A stretch of 64,000 bases of DNA, from positions 11,613,658-11,677,657 of the forward strand of contig JAPTHN010000018.1 of NCBI GenBank assembly GCA_026936325.1, written 5' to 3'. Numbering within the stretch: position 1 is the stretch's first letter; each line of letters starts with the position of its first letter. This DNA comes from Platynereis dumerilii (lineage: Eukaryota > Annelida > Polychaeta > Phyllodocida > Nereididae). The notes beneath the pieces were generated by a model, which was not told the DNA's origin, searched no databases, and was given only the letters and a program-made list of their open reading frames with translations. The position numbers and the translations under genes are program-made. Positions 1 through 11,149 of the stretch are shown here, in pieces.

Positions 1-589
1 TCATAACAAAGAATGTCTTGGTTGCTAAGCAGTGTCACCATGGCAACCACATCTAACCCTATGTTTTAAGGGTCAAATAATGCTTTAGGACTATCTTGAA
101 AGGTGTCAAATAGGTGTAGATTAATATAATGTGACCAGGTTCACCAGAATTATTTCAAACATGGCACTATCTAATTTCACGAAATGAGTCAAGAGGGGTT
201 CATGGTCACTTAATTTTTTAGTGATGTTTAGCTCTTGGTAGAAGGTTCTTGAATACTTTCTCGAGATGTTTAAATCACATTCAGTGAGAAAAAAGTAAAT
301 CGTTTGAAATGAACATTAAATTTGTCATTTCGGGCATTTCTGAGTGAAGGTGTAGCAACGTCTACTTCCACGAAATGAGTCAAGAGGGGTTCAATGTCAC
401 TTATCAATTAGTAATTTTTAGCTGTTGGTAGAAGTTTCTTGTATAATTTCTCTAGATATTGAAAAATTTTATATAATATTTAATAAATATTTAGAAAATA
501 ATTAACCTTATTAGAAAGCAGAAAGAATATTCTTCTTATGTCCTATATTAGTACCGCCATAATTGGAGAATATTATTTTCTCAATATCT

Positions 590-779
590 GGCTCTGTGGT
601 ACAGTGGGAAGCGTCCCCGCCTTGTATACATGAGGACGTGGGTTCGATCCCCGCTCCGGCCATGTCCAGAGGTTATCACTATAACAATTGGTATGATTGC
701 CCTTCAGTATGGTGAGCGCCGGTGAGCAGATTTATCTGGAATGGGCGCTATATAAAATCATACTATATTACTATATTAT
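590..779 (+). mobile_element. tRNA-derived SINE with 7-bp target duplication
   Basis: A box-A-like GGCTCTGTGGTACAGTGGG is followed by a box B, GGTTCGATCCC, near 650. The body then ends with GGGCGCTATATAAAATCATAC and a short TA-rich tail. The flanks AATATCT at 583-589 and 780-786 are a direct duplication. The same module in the right arm of the large element (around 40830, opposite strand) lacks the SINE, which serves as an empty site. The clover leaf is incomplete and a unique tail is attached, so this is a SINE and not a tRNA gene. Confidence 0.75.
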
Positions 780-3639
780 AATATCTTGGAAAATATTGCA
801 CTTAGCTTTACAGTTATGGTGTCTAACTCTCTATTCTGAGGGTCAAAGAATGCAGCGAGACTAACCTGAGAATTGTCAGATAGTTTTACATCGCCAATAA
901 TTTATTACATTATCAGAATTATCCTAAAATGACATTATTCTGGATATTTTGTCTGTTGTTTTACTTCTTTGAGGCAAGGTTACCATCCATCAACAGTTCA
1001 TCATTGCTCTGCTAAAAACAACCTTGCAGCTTTGTTGTGCCTGTGGTTTGTCAAGTTAACATGGTACCAATACTTCCAGTAATTGTGGAAAATGGGAATT
1101 TTTTTTTTTCAGGTGGAACCCAAAAATGTAGGTCATGAAAATTTGTTGAGGCATATGCTGGGTTCTCTATTTGTCCTTTTGTTGGTCTAACACCCCTGAG
1201 AAAAAAAAGGAATGTTCGATTGAATGTAGTGTGGTGTATGATGGGCCAAAAATGGACCAGCAAGTTAACAAGCTGAAGTTAACAATGAAAAATGGTTGTC
1301 AAGGCAACCATTTTCTTTGTTCATAAATTTGTACAAATTTCTACAACATTGTGTATGTGTGCTGCAATTGGTAATATTTGACTAGAAGAGTTTCCTTGTA
1401 TTTGAAATGATGTTTCAGGTTGATTTGCAATTTGTTGTTATTGTTACATTGCCATAGCAACAGTTTGAATGACAAAACTGTCGTAGCTTGTTACTTCAGT
1501 TACCAGCATGCTTTTTTACAGTCTGTCACTTTGATATTCAAAAAAAAAGAAGAATACCAGTTCACTGCGAAAAATGCACTTTGTGACTCATGATAGCCAA
1601 TGAAGAGTCATCTTTTCTACTTTCAACATGGGAAACATAGAGGCTGTTTGATTATTCATGATCAAGAGAAGGCCATTTGACTTGTCATAACTGATTTTAG
1701 AGTGAAAATCAGATGGATAATCCTTTCGTTTGGCTGTCACCTACAAGTGGGATAAGTCTCATTCAATCTATTTAAATTAACATTGAAAGTATTGGGTCTG
1801 ATCATGACAAATCATCAACACAATGACACGCAAAGTGACATTTTCACAGTGAAACAGTCCACTCTCTTTCTATATATATATATTATTTTATTCACAACGA
1901 AATATCAACAAGATACATATATATCAAAGTGACAGACTGTTATGTTTGAAGTCCAAGCCCCCAAAATTGATAACAAATACTGTAGGCTTGTATGTTGATA
2001 AAATCTTGCTATGGCAACACATTTTTTGCTGGTTTGAATGTTTTGTGAATAAAGAAAATCTCATTTTTAGCCATTTCTCCATTCTAGTTAGAGTAGAATC
2101 ATGAAACTTGGCACATAGACAGGAATTTGTCCATTCTTTAATTTTCCGTATTGTAATGAGATAGAGATAGAGATCAAATATCAACCATGTTAACATCAGA
2201 ATTCATTAGACAGAATATATGTCCCTATTGCAACCATTTGGACCCGTTTTGAACCCGTCTGTTTTCTTTGAAAACGAAGAGGTAGTGTCGTCATTCGATA
2301 GTCAGCATCAGCGTTGTCGTTTGCGTTGTCGTTTGTCTTCCCAGTTAAGGTTTGTGTGTGTTAGTGTTCATTCGTAACCATAGTATTTTCACTTAGAGTT
2401 ATGAAATTTGGTACAGGTATTGGCCTGTGGGTATGGATTGGGAAGATGATAAGAAATCCAAGATGGTAGCCATTTTGTGGTGGTTATTTTGACAGCAATC
2501 TTTCTTCATTCTTGAATTACCCACTTTGCCCTTAATATTTCGCGAAGAGTGATGAAATTTGGTACAGTTATTGGCTTGTGGATATGGATTGGGAACATAT
2601 ATATGTTTGTTAAATAGACCTTTTTTCACCCCTTTAAACACGGTCATCTTTGATTCAAAATATGGCCGATGGCACCACCAGCTTTTTTTTGGTGAATGAA
2701 CTGATTCACATTTTTTTGCCATTTCTCCACTTAATATATTACAGTAGTGTTCTGAAATCACGGTAGTGTTCTGAAATTTCGCACACTGACTAGATTTTTT
2801 TTCATAGTCTAATTGCCAGATGGAAAACGCTGAGGTGTATATTTTTCAATATATTATGTGCAGACGAATTTGTAAACCTGCAATTACAAACTTATACACG
2901 AAGTAAGCATTCGTGTAACACGAATTGGAGAAGTGCAACTATGAACATTGTAACTCAGAACTTCCTAAATCAACTCAACAAAATAAAGCACATTCAGGAG
3001 AGTAAGTTATTACACGTACACAGGTACCTATACTCGTTTTTTCATGTCCACAAACTCGTACATGCCCGTTTTTACACCAACACTAATTTGTGTGAAATCA
3101 AATAATGAAAAATATAAACATGAAATGCTTCATGGTTGCTATGGCATAATTAAAGTGTGAGGACACTGTGTTATCTATACGTGTATACAAAACAACAACA
3201 CTCATTGATCTGACTGTTGCCCTTTCAAATGACTTTTAAATGATCTCTGAATTCTTCAAATTGTATTACCTGTCATTGACAACAGTTAGCTTGATTAGGG
3301 ATATGATTTCATAAAGTTCACATGAAATTTAGGAAAAATTGTTTCCCAGGCTGACAATGACTTCAAGTGGACATGCCGCAAATTTTTGGTCTCCACTAAA
3401 AAATTGAGGCATTATCCTACTTTAGCCCCCTTTAGGGTTTGAACATTTTATTGGTAGTTTTCCATATATTGATCAACAAAAACTGAAACTGAAAAATAAC
3501 TCATATGTTTCCAGTCTGTATATCAAAGAATAAATACTGTAAAAGTGTGAAGGGAGATCATTACCAAGAATACTCACAGTTATATGTTTCTTAAAACATT
3601 CAAACTGAAGTGTGATATATTGCAAAATACTGTCTTAAA

Positions 3640-4520
3640 TATATACTCCCACTTTAGCCCCCTTTCCCATTGACTGTATCATTGAAAAGGGGGCTAATGT
3701 AGGAATATATATAGACACTAGGATATAGCAAAAACTGTCTTATTATATTCCTGCTTTAGCCCCCTTTTCCATTGACAGTACCATTGAAAAGGGGGCTAAA
3801 GCAGGAGTATATATAGACAGTTGGATATAGCAAAAACTGTCTTATTATACTCCTGCTTTAGCCCCCTTTTCCATGGACAGTACCATTGAAAAGGGGGCTA
3901 AAGCAGGAGTATATATATAGACAGTAGGATATAGCAAAAACTGTCTTACTATACTCCTGCTTTTGCCCCCTTTTCCATTGAAAAGGGGGCTAAAGCAGGA
4001 GTATATATATAAGACAGTATTTTACTAAATTTTGGTGGTATTTCCACTGTATAAGCGTCATTGTGTTTATACACAAGATGGCGTTTATACAGTCAATGTA
4101 ACGAAAAACTTGTCTCTTTTTTGGTGGTATTTCTACTGTATAAGCGTCATTGTGTTTATACAAAATATGTCGTTTATACAGTCAATGTAACAAAGAAACA
4201 CTTGTCTCTTTCTAAAAAAAATACTGTCTTATATATACTCCTGCTTTAGCCCCCTTTTCCATTGACAGTACCATTGAAAAGGGGGCTAAAGCAGGAGTAT
4301 ATATAAGACAGTATTTTATATATCCTACTGTCTTATATATACTCCTGCTTTAGCCCCCTTTTCAATGGTACTGTCAATGGAAAAGGGGGCTAAAGCAGGA
4401 GTATAATAAGACAGTTTTTGCTATATCCTACTGTCTATATATACTCCTACATTAGCCCCCTTTTCAGTGGTACTGTCAATGGAAAAGGGGGCTAAAGCAG
4501 GAGTATAATAAGACAGTATT
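3640..4520. repeat. Array of seven hairpin units in copy 1
   Basis: Seven inverted repeats follow each other, each with a stem built on CTCCTGCTTTAGCCCCC and its complement and a loop of about 10-20 bases (mostly CATTGACAGTACCATTG or its reverse). They lie near 3643-3707, 3745-3815, 3843-3918, 3951-4013, 4221-4313, 4327-4415 and 4429-4518. Linkers with TATAGCAAAAACTGTC occur between the first units and in inverted form between the last, so the array is itself palindromic around about 4120. An outer arm (CATTATCCTAC near 3410, inverted near 4675) extends the palindrome. Confidence 0.9.
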
Positions 4521-4606
4521 TTGATAAATAGTTAGACAATTATTTCTTTGTTACATTGACTGTATAAGCATCATCTTGTGTATAAACATAATGACGTTTA
4601 TACAGT
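4046..4606. repeat. Three 48-bp palindromes inside the hairpin array
   Basis: Near-perfect palindromes beginning ACTGTATAAG and ending TTTATACAGT lie at 4046-4093, 4135-4182 and 4559-4606. The third is in the opposite orientation. They share flanking TTTGGTGGTA and GTCAATGTAAC sequence. Equivalent units occur in copy 2 near 35091-35140, 35180-35230 and 35610-35660. Confidence 0.85.
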
Positions 4607-4946
4607 AAAAATTACCACCACTATTTCCCATGAAAAAAGGGCCTAAATGTTTAGACCCCTGAGGGGGCTAATGTAGGATGATGCCAAAATTGATAGCTTG
4701 ACCAAAGCTACACTCTGTTATTGGTCAATTGAATATCAGAAAAACCTCAAGCATTCTAATTAGTCATTCCTGGTGAATGCCTGACTATGCCTCTATAGAC
4801 CTTCGGAAAGTGTATGGAATATATATTTTGATAAATTTCAAGCAGCTCAATAATGTCTTGAACCAATTCATATGGGCATGTTTAAAATGCTACAGCAAAG
4901 CTGAAAACAGTCTTCATTAAGTAATGTAATCACAAAAGCGAAAATA

Positions 4947-5306
4947 ATGGCTGCATCCTATCGAAACTTTAGTAACACATGTCTCAGGAGACAGTGGATC
5001 TCTCCAAATGTGAAATATAAATTTGCTTGCCCAACAAGTGATGTAATTTCCAGTTTTATAGACTTTCATGTATACGCAAAGAAAAAGAAGCATTTCCAAA
5101 GCTGTGATGTGGTATATTTTCAAGTGGAAACAGCAGAAAACCAGGGATATGTGTTGGAAAGTCCCTTTTATCAAACATTTTTTTCCACCAACCATCAAAA
5201 AATTAAGATGAGCGCTCTACGCCAAGTACATGAAGTTATCATGCGTACCCTGGGCCAGGAGAGATCTGCCAGTAAATCCAATACAACAGTGAAAGAGTAC
5301 AAATGA
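4947..5306 (+). CDS. Unrecognised open frame carried by the large transposon, copy 1
   Basis: A 119-codon frame starts with an ATG (MAASYRNF) and is basic, with cysteines at about residues 12, 28 and 53. I do not recognise a domain. The same frame is open in copy 2 (35979-36377), with about 20 base differences over some 360 bases; many change the amino acid, which looks like drift more than strong selection. It could be a remnant of a captured host exon, a decayed element protein, or chance. No splice sites or promoter were identified. Confidence 0.35.
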   Translation: MAASYRNFSNTCLRRQWISPNVKYKFACPTSDVISSFIDFHVYAKKKKHFQSCDVVYFQVETAENQGYVLESPFYQTFFSTNHQKIKMSALRQVHEVIMRTLGQERSASKSNTTVKEYK

Positions 5307-5937
5307 ATCTGTCAATCTCATTAATAAGTATATTTCAGTACTAAAATGGTTTCACACAAGGGAAAAATGAAGAAACCTTCATGAAACCCCAAAAGAACGA
5401 TGCGGTGTTGTGCAGCGGAATAGCTCTACATGTAGTTCGTCTATATGTAGTTCTGAAGCAGATTGTTATTTTCATTATAAATAATATTTCAAAGAAATTT
5501 CAAATCTCAAACATGAGGAAGACAATATTGCCAGGTCATCTTGACTTATTTTCAAATCAAAATCTTTGACCATTTTCAGATGGGATGCCTTTTTGTAACT
5601 CCATCCTCACTCTCCTAAAAGAACTGAATTAGGAGGCTCATATTTACTTCATACTTAAAAATTTCAAAACCATGGCAAAGTCAAAGGAAAGCACTGTATA
5701 AAAGTGTTTGGTATTGAAAGTGAATATTCAATATGCCCAAAAATGAAACTTTTACCATTTAGTCAGGTCACATTTTCAGAAAAGTGAACACCCAAAGGCA
5801 TTTTTTAGTAGAAGCAGGCAACAAATTGATTCTTAAGTAAAATTTTCCGTAGATGTCAAATTTCACTGTTGCCAAGCTGAAATATGACTCCTTCACCCCC
5901 TAATTAGCATAAAACAAGATGGCCACAAATTTCCTTT

Positions 5938-6698
5938 CCTGAGTCTCAGAGAGCCTTGTAGCACCATCTGTTCCATACCTATTCCAATCTATCTTGTAAC
6001 TTTGAGATAATAAAACCTCCAACAGTATGCTTGCTGGTGATAATTGGATGAAGCCATAAAGAAATAGTGGCTACACCAGTTACAAAAATTACAAAATAAA
6101 TATCTCTTAAAATATGAAAGATTAGAAAGGCCAAAAAAAAATTCTGAAGCACTGCTCAATCACAAACGAGCAAGAGAGAATCAGTTAGATCGGAGTTGAA
6201 CTGAGCATACTTGCATCGGAATGCCACCTATCCAGCAGGCCAATTTGGATTGGGATTTTTCTAACTCTTCAAAGGGGAAGTATGAATCCCTCACAAGGTA
6301 AGTGAATTTTGTTGTTTATATATATTGTAGTCCTTAAATGGACTGCAGACTGCTTGGTAAAACAAGGACGAAAAAGTCTGCCTATTTTGAAGCCACCATT
6401 AGTAATTACTGCCTGGCTCTGTTTTCTCCATCTCTCTGTTTTTCTCTTCTCTTCACCGTTTTAAAATCCCAGCAGCAAAATCTAATGAGAACATTCTTCA
6501 TATCAATTCTGCATTTATTATGGAATCTATATATATCAATCTTTCTCTGTCACTGCATGCCCCTCTAGCCAGTGGTGCAGATTAGATTTGGTAATTTTTA
6601 CGCCTACGATCATTCCCAATCTATTTCATATTCAATTGAGCCATAATCATTTCCTGCCTTACATAGTTTAAGTGAAGCAACCTCAAAAGTTTTTCATG
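5938..6698. other. Unassigned interval between two transposons
   Basis: Apart from the candidate exon at 6221-6297 this is AT-rich sequence with no long frame and no repeat that I could match elsewhere in the window. Confidence 0.5.
6221..6297 (+). CDS. Candidate first coding exon, product unknown
   Basis: An ATG opens 25 codons reading MPPIQQANLDWDF and onward with no stop, followed by a consensus 5' splice site (ACAAG, then GTAAGTG). The codons would end two bases into a codon. The peptide matches no family I know, and I could not find a following + strand exon with a matching phase, since the next 15 kb is transposon. It could equally be chance. Confidence 0.25.
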
Positions 6699-7051
6699 TA
6701 GAGTCAATGATGGTAAATCCGTCCAGGAGGGTAAATCCGTCCAACCTCTTCTGTATGCATATAAATATATATATAACAATTTTGTGAGTTTTAAAACCAA
6801 GGGAAAGTCTTTTTAAACTAATTTTACCGTGTTTCTCATGTTCAGAGCTTTTTTAAGCATATTTCAGGTCCATTTAACAACAAAGGACAAAAAACAATCA
6901 AATTCTGTGACGTCATCACAGCCATTTTTGATAATTACATGAGTGGGATAAGATAATATTATTGGCCTATTCCTGTCAACAAACAAACATTTATGAGGTA
7001 CTAATCTTTGTATAAGATGCAAAATTAAATTATTCTTGCAGGATTTGTATA

Positions 7052-7149
7052 GGTTATTCACCTAGGGAGAGGCAATATGTGATTTATCCAGCGAGGGCGT
7101 TAGCCCGAGCTGTGATAAACACATATTGCCGATCCCGCGGTGAATAACC
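7052..7149. repeat. 98-bp imperfect palindrome
   Basis: The arms begin GGTTATTCACC and end GGTGAATAACC, with complementary GGCAATATGTG and CACATATTGCC inside and a centre reading GAGGGCGTTAGCCCGAG. It could extrude as a cruciform and may be a tiny MITE. No clear target duplication was seen. Confidence 0.7.
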
Positions 7150-7504
7150 GGCTTATACCATAAGACAAAACTGAAACTTGTCATTTGTTGCTGTGGGTTT
7201 TTCACAGCTTCACTTATTATTCTCCCATGGGAGGATAACTGGACAACACAGAATATGGGTTTTATTGCAGTGAAATACTGTCTCATGATTGGCTCACAGA
7301 GGTGTCGAATGGTATAAGTAAAATTGTGACACCATGAAATGAAATACCATGGAAATAAAGGTGGACGGAATTACCATCAATATTTTGAAAGTGGCTTGAT
7401 AGGAGGTTTGTAAATCCGTCCACCCATATAAAATTAACTTTTAAAGCACTTTTATGACTTTAAATAATAATAAATGGCGTTCTTCTTGTAAGTTCCTTAA
7501 GCTA

Positions 7505-7613
7505 CCCTGTCAGCATGCCTCGGCGGTCCAACATCGGCCCAGCGTCAGTCCGATGTCAGTAGCATCGGACCAGCTTCAGGCCGACGTTGGACCGCCGAGG
7601 CACGCTGATAGGG
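7505..7613. mobile_element. 109-bp hairpin MITE with TA target duplication
   Basis: It begins CCCTGTCAGC and ends GCTGATAGGG, with long complementary arms sharing TGCCTCGGCGGTCCAAC. TA lies on both sides (7503-7504, 7614-7615). The 3' LTR reads straight through AAGCTAACAATAT at the same place, so it is a verified empty site with one TA. This fits a Tc1/mariner-type MITE. Confidence 0.9.
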
Positions 7614-7761
7614 TAACAATATATGTCAGGATCATTAATATTTGTCTCATCATATTTTCATATGCAATATAGCTGTGTCATTCTTTATTCCACATATGAG
7701 AGAGCTTCAGCTTGGCAGTTGGTCTATACAATGGCAGGGTAATTCAAACTATTCAAACCTA

Positions 7762-9059
7762 CAGTACAACCCAAAAAATTTTCCTAAATCCCATGCCCTC
7801 AGGAAGATACCCTCACTCCCAACCACTCACTTCTCTGCTGAAGCCCTCACTTGCTCTCACTTCCATGCCCTTCTGGGGAAACCCCCTTCACTCCTGTCCT
7901 CTGGTGCTAATTAAACACAAAACACAACAGCAGTGAGTGCTACTGTTTAGAATCTTGCTCTATTGGTTAAGCAAATTAAAATATCCTAGAATTATATGGA
8001 TAGATAGATAGATCAGAAAATATTACAGCTCTTTAAAACCCGGTCTTTTAAAAGAACAAAAAAAAAATACTCAAGACATAAAAAGTATTTGATTTGACCA
8101 CTGTGATGGCCGCCATTTGCTTTTTTCACACCTTTTGGCGCAAATCAAAATATTATAATTTACAGGCTAATACTGGCCTAATCGTAAAAGATACAGCATT
8201 TTTGAATCCGCCATCGAGTTTGGCAACTTCTAAATGTTATATCTACGTTTTTAAAGTATGTTTCTAGTATTAATTTAACCATAATTAGAGCTGTTTCCGT
8301 TTTAACCTTTTTTTGGTTAAATCGACGCTTCTACGGAAATTGGAACACTATATTTAGTCTACAGGCTTATGATAATTCTAAATAGTGTGACATTAATCAT
8401 TACTGAATTTAAATTGATCACATCTATAATTGAATTTGTTAATTTATACATGGCATGTTGACATTAGTTTATTTTCGTTTATTTATTAAATTGTTAAGTG
8501 TGCATGCAAACATTGTGTGTTAAACACAAATTGATATTTTAAAAAAATTTATATTATTTATGTAGTCTTTTGTAATTTTCTAATACTATATAATGATTTT
8601 ATCTAACGAAAAATGTTCTTAGCTGAACGAAATAACAATTTCTATACTTGCAATAAATTTATATTGCATTTTAATAATTAGTAAATCTGCCTAGCCAAGC
8701 TTTGAACTGTCATGGTATCCATCAAATATCTCAAACACCACACCATGCACAATATTCATAATTTCCACAAGTTAAATTTATAGATGCTTTTGTAAAGAAA
8801 TACTTTTTTGCATTTATATAGAATAGCATTGTGTTAATAAATTGCAATTAACCAAACTAACATTATAGAACCACCCACTGCTGTTGAATCAGGTAATTGC
8901 ATCATATTGCAATAGGTGGAGACACCAGCCAGTTGCATGCTTGTTTGTTTGCTCAGGATGGCAAGTGCATGCAAGTGAGGGCAAAGTAGTGGATGTGCTA
9001 GGGTGTCTAAGTGAGTGCAAATGAGAGCCTCAGCTCGGAAAATTTATTGGGTTGTACTG
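7762..9059. mobile_element. 1.3-kb non-autonomous TA-target DNA transposon
   Basis: The ends are inverted repeats starting CAGTACAACCCAA and finishing TTGGGTTGTACTG, flanked by TA at 7760-7761 and 9060-9061. The 3' LTR preserves the unoccupied site (AACCTACAACATAAAGG). Subterminal sequence rich in AGTGAG/CTCACT is repeated in inverted form near both ends. No long frame lies inside. The CAGT start and TA target suggest Tc1/mariner. Confidence 0.88.
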
Positions 9060-9812
9060 TACAACATAAAGGCCACTTGGTCACAATAGCTAAGGGTCTC
9101 AAAGGACCAAGATGGCACCTGAGTGGCAACTAACAGCTTCACTGGGGGAGATGTAATTGACCACTTGCTGTGGTTAATGACACCTCACAATGACTGATTG
9201 CTGATAACACCCTCAGGGGCCACCTCCAATTGGGACTAAAGTAGCTTGGGTAATTAAGGTATAATCAATTGCAAGAAGGGTAAACTGGGAATGAATGCCT
9301 GACCAACTTCAAAAGGAAGCTGCCTCATTAATTGTAGATTGGAGCTGGGGACTTAGATGGGGGTCAGGGTGTTGACCACCCCCCAGCTCCTCCCACAGGC
9401 CCAGTGGTCTGCTCAGGAACTGGAATGTAATTGATGATCACTGGGCTGGAACTTCAGCCATCTTGGAAAGCACTGAATAAAGTCAGTTTGTATCTAACCA
9501 TCAAGGAGTAAAGACCAAATCCAATCTTTGTCTTATTTAACCTTCTGTAGGAGTATTAAGGAAGCAACTAGCAAATTAAGACTAGTTAGTGAGACTTGTG
9601 CTGTATGTAATTGGAGCATTGCCACAAAGTCTACACTGGTGACCTGACGTACTTTGAACACACAATTTAAAGCATACAGCTTTAAATCACAGCAATCACA
9701 GATTTCTGGATTATTCATATCACTGGATCATTACATGATGACACTCTGATTGTCATCCCAAGTCTGACACTCCACAAACTCAACAGTCTATAATTGGAAC
9801 AAATACGCATCA

Positions 9813-11149
9813 ATGCCACGTCTGCCTAATCCACTAGCAGGCTTCAGGCTGCCTCAACCTCAACAGCAAGCACAACCACAAGGTCCAATGCAAGCGCCAC
9901 AGCCACCACCCGCAGGCCAAGGCCAACAGCCTCCTGCAGGTGCTGCACCGCCACCTCCAGCGACACAGCAACAAATGGTGGAATTCTTCACCCTTTTCAG
10001 CAGATTCCTGACACAAGATCAGGAAGACAGAAAAGCAATCAGAGAGGCCAATTACCAAGAGGCTAAGGACAAAGTGGAAAATGAGCAAGCACGACGTGAA
10101 CGTGCGATCAAGCAAGAGGCCATCAAGGAAGCTGATATGCGTGCTAAACTCATCACAAAATGTGACGGCTCTACAGCTGAGCTCACGAGACAATGGCTCA
10201 AAGATGTTGAAACCACGATCTCATATACGAATGAGACGGTTCGCATTGCCACTTTAACAGCCTCAGGGGACTTAAAAAAAGAAATGGAACTATTTCTCAA
10301 TGGGCGCAATCGCACATTCATAACATGGGCCCAACTCAGGGATCATCTAAAAAACCAATTCCTGCCACTACAAGAACAGGAACATCTTTGCAATCAGGTG
10401 GATTCCATCAAGCGAGGTCCTTACGAAACTACAGCGACTTTTGGCCGCCGCTTCAAACAAGCAGTACAACTCGCTTACCCCTTGGCAGCTGGTCAACAAA
10501 GAGACCCTATGACCACCAGATATTTAAGACTCAAGTACTTGGCAGGCTTGGACAATGCGGACCTAGTTGGACGCATTCTAAGAGAGGGTAGGCCTGACAC
10601 GTTTCAGCAAGCCATGGACTTTGCTGCACGTTATGAAGCAGATGAACAAAACGTCAAGGCACATGCTGGCCAATGCACAAATGTCACTGCAGACCGCGAG
10701 GAAGAACCCATGGAAGTTGGAGCAGTGGGTGGTCCTTCACGCTCGTCCAACAAAAATATGTACACAAAGCCCCTCCACCACCACCCCCTGACCAGGAGTG
10801 CAAGGAAACAACAGAACTCAAACGTCAAATAACTGGCCTGTCGAAACAGTTCACAACACTGATGGCGTCATTCAAGAAGATCGAGGACAGCACTCAGAGA
10901 TCCACGACACCTCAAACCGCACAGCCTCAGGTATATCAACCGCAGCCACTGGCTTACCAACATCCGCCCTCTTTCTACCCATCCATGCAGCAACAGTACC
11001 CAAATTTCCAATGGACGGACGAGGGCAGACCAGTGTGCACGTATTGCAAGAAGCCCAATCACACTAAGAAGGAGTGCCGCAAGAAGGTGGCAGCTGATGC
11101 TCGTCGCCACCATGGGGTGGGTACTAAGCGCCGTAGGTCCTGGTCCTGA
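9813..11149 (+). pseudogene. gag: gag region of the LTR element
   Basis: The region encodes a proline- and glutamine-rich N-terminus, a charged helical segment, a capsid-like stretch of the retrotransposon gag type, and a CCHC zinc knuckle near the end (CTYCKKPNHTKKEC). It would form the particle and bind the element RNA. It lies directly upstream of the protease. The region is broken. Confidence 0.8.

Larger units (their letters stand above)
1..5937 (+). mobile_element. Truncated copy 1 of the large TTAA-type palindromic transposon
   Basis: This stretch aligns over nearly its whole length with 25574-36956, once the 5.5-kb insertion at 25983-31492 is set aside. Both copies share the SINE, the seven hairpins, the short palindromes and the roughly 120-codon open frame. 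The copy begins before the window; by comparison with copy 2 about 320 bp of its left end is missing from view. Similarity stops abruptly near 5937, so the 199-bp tandem array and the right inverted repeat of copy 2 are absent. No transposase-like protein is visible, so the family is probably non-autonomous. The alignment was made by eye. Confidence 0.85.
7487..9635 (+). repeat. 5' LTR of the Gypsy-like element
   Basis: It begins TGTAAGTTCC and ends ...TCTACA, close to the usual TG...CA. It contains an AATAAA signal near 9476. Without its two inserts it is about 740 bp. The first part matches 17526-17797 almost exactly, which defines both insertion sites. Confidence 0.85.

Noticed and set aside
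590-670. A functional tRNA gene
   Set aside because: Boxes A and B are present, but the acceptor stem cannot be closed, and the unit has a SINE tail and target duplication.
1924-2761. Two - strand frames of 90 and 120 codons, also present in copy 2
   Set aside because: They lie in AT-rich transposon sequence, have low-complexity composition, differ in extent between copies and contain no recognisable motif.
9834-10321. Antisense frames across gag
   Set aside because: Shadows of the gag region; biased composition of the sense strand keeps them open.
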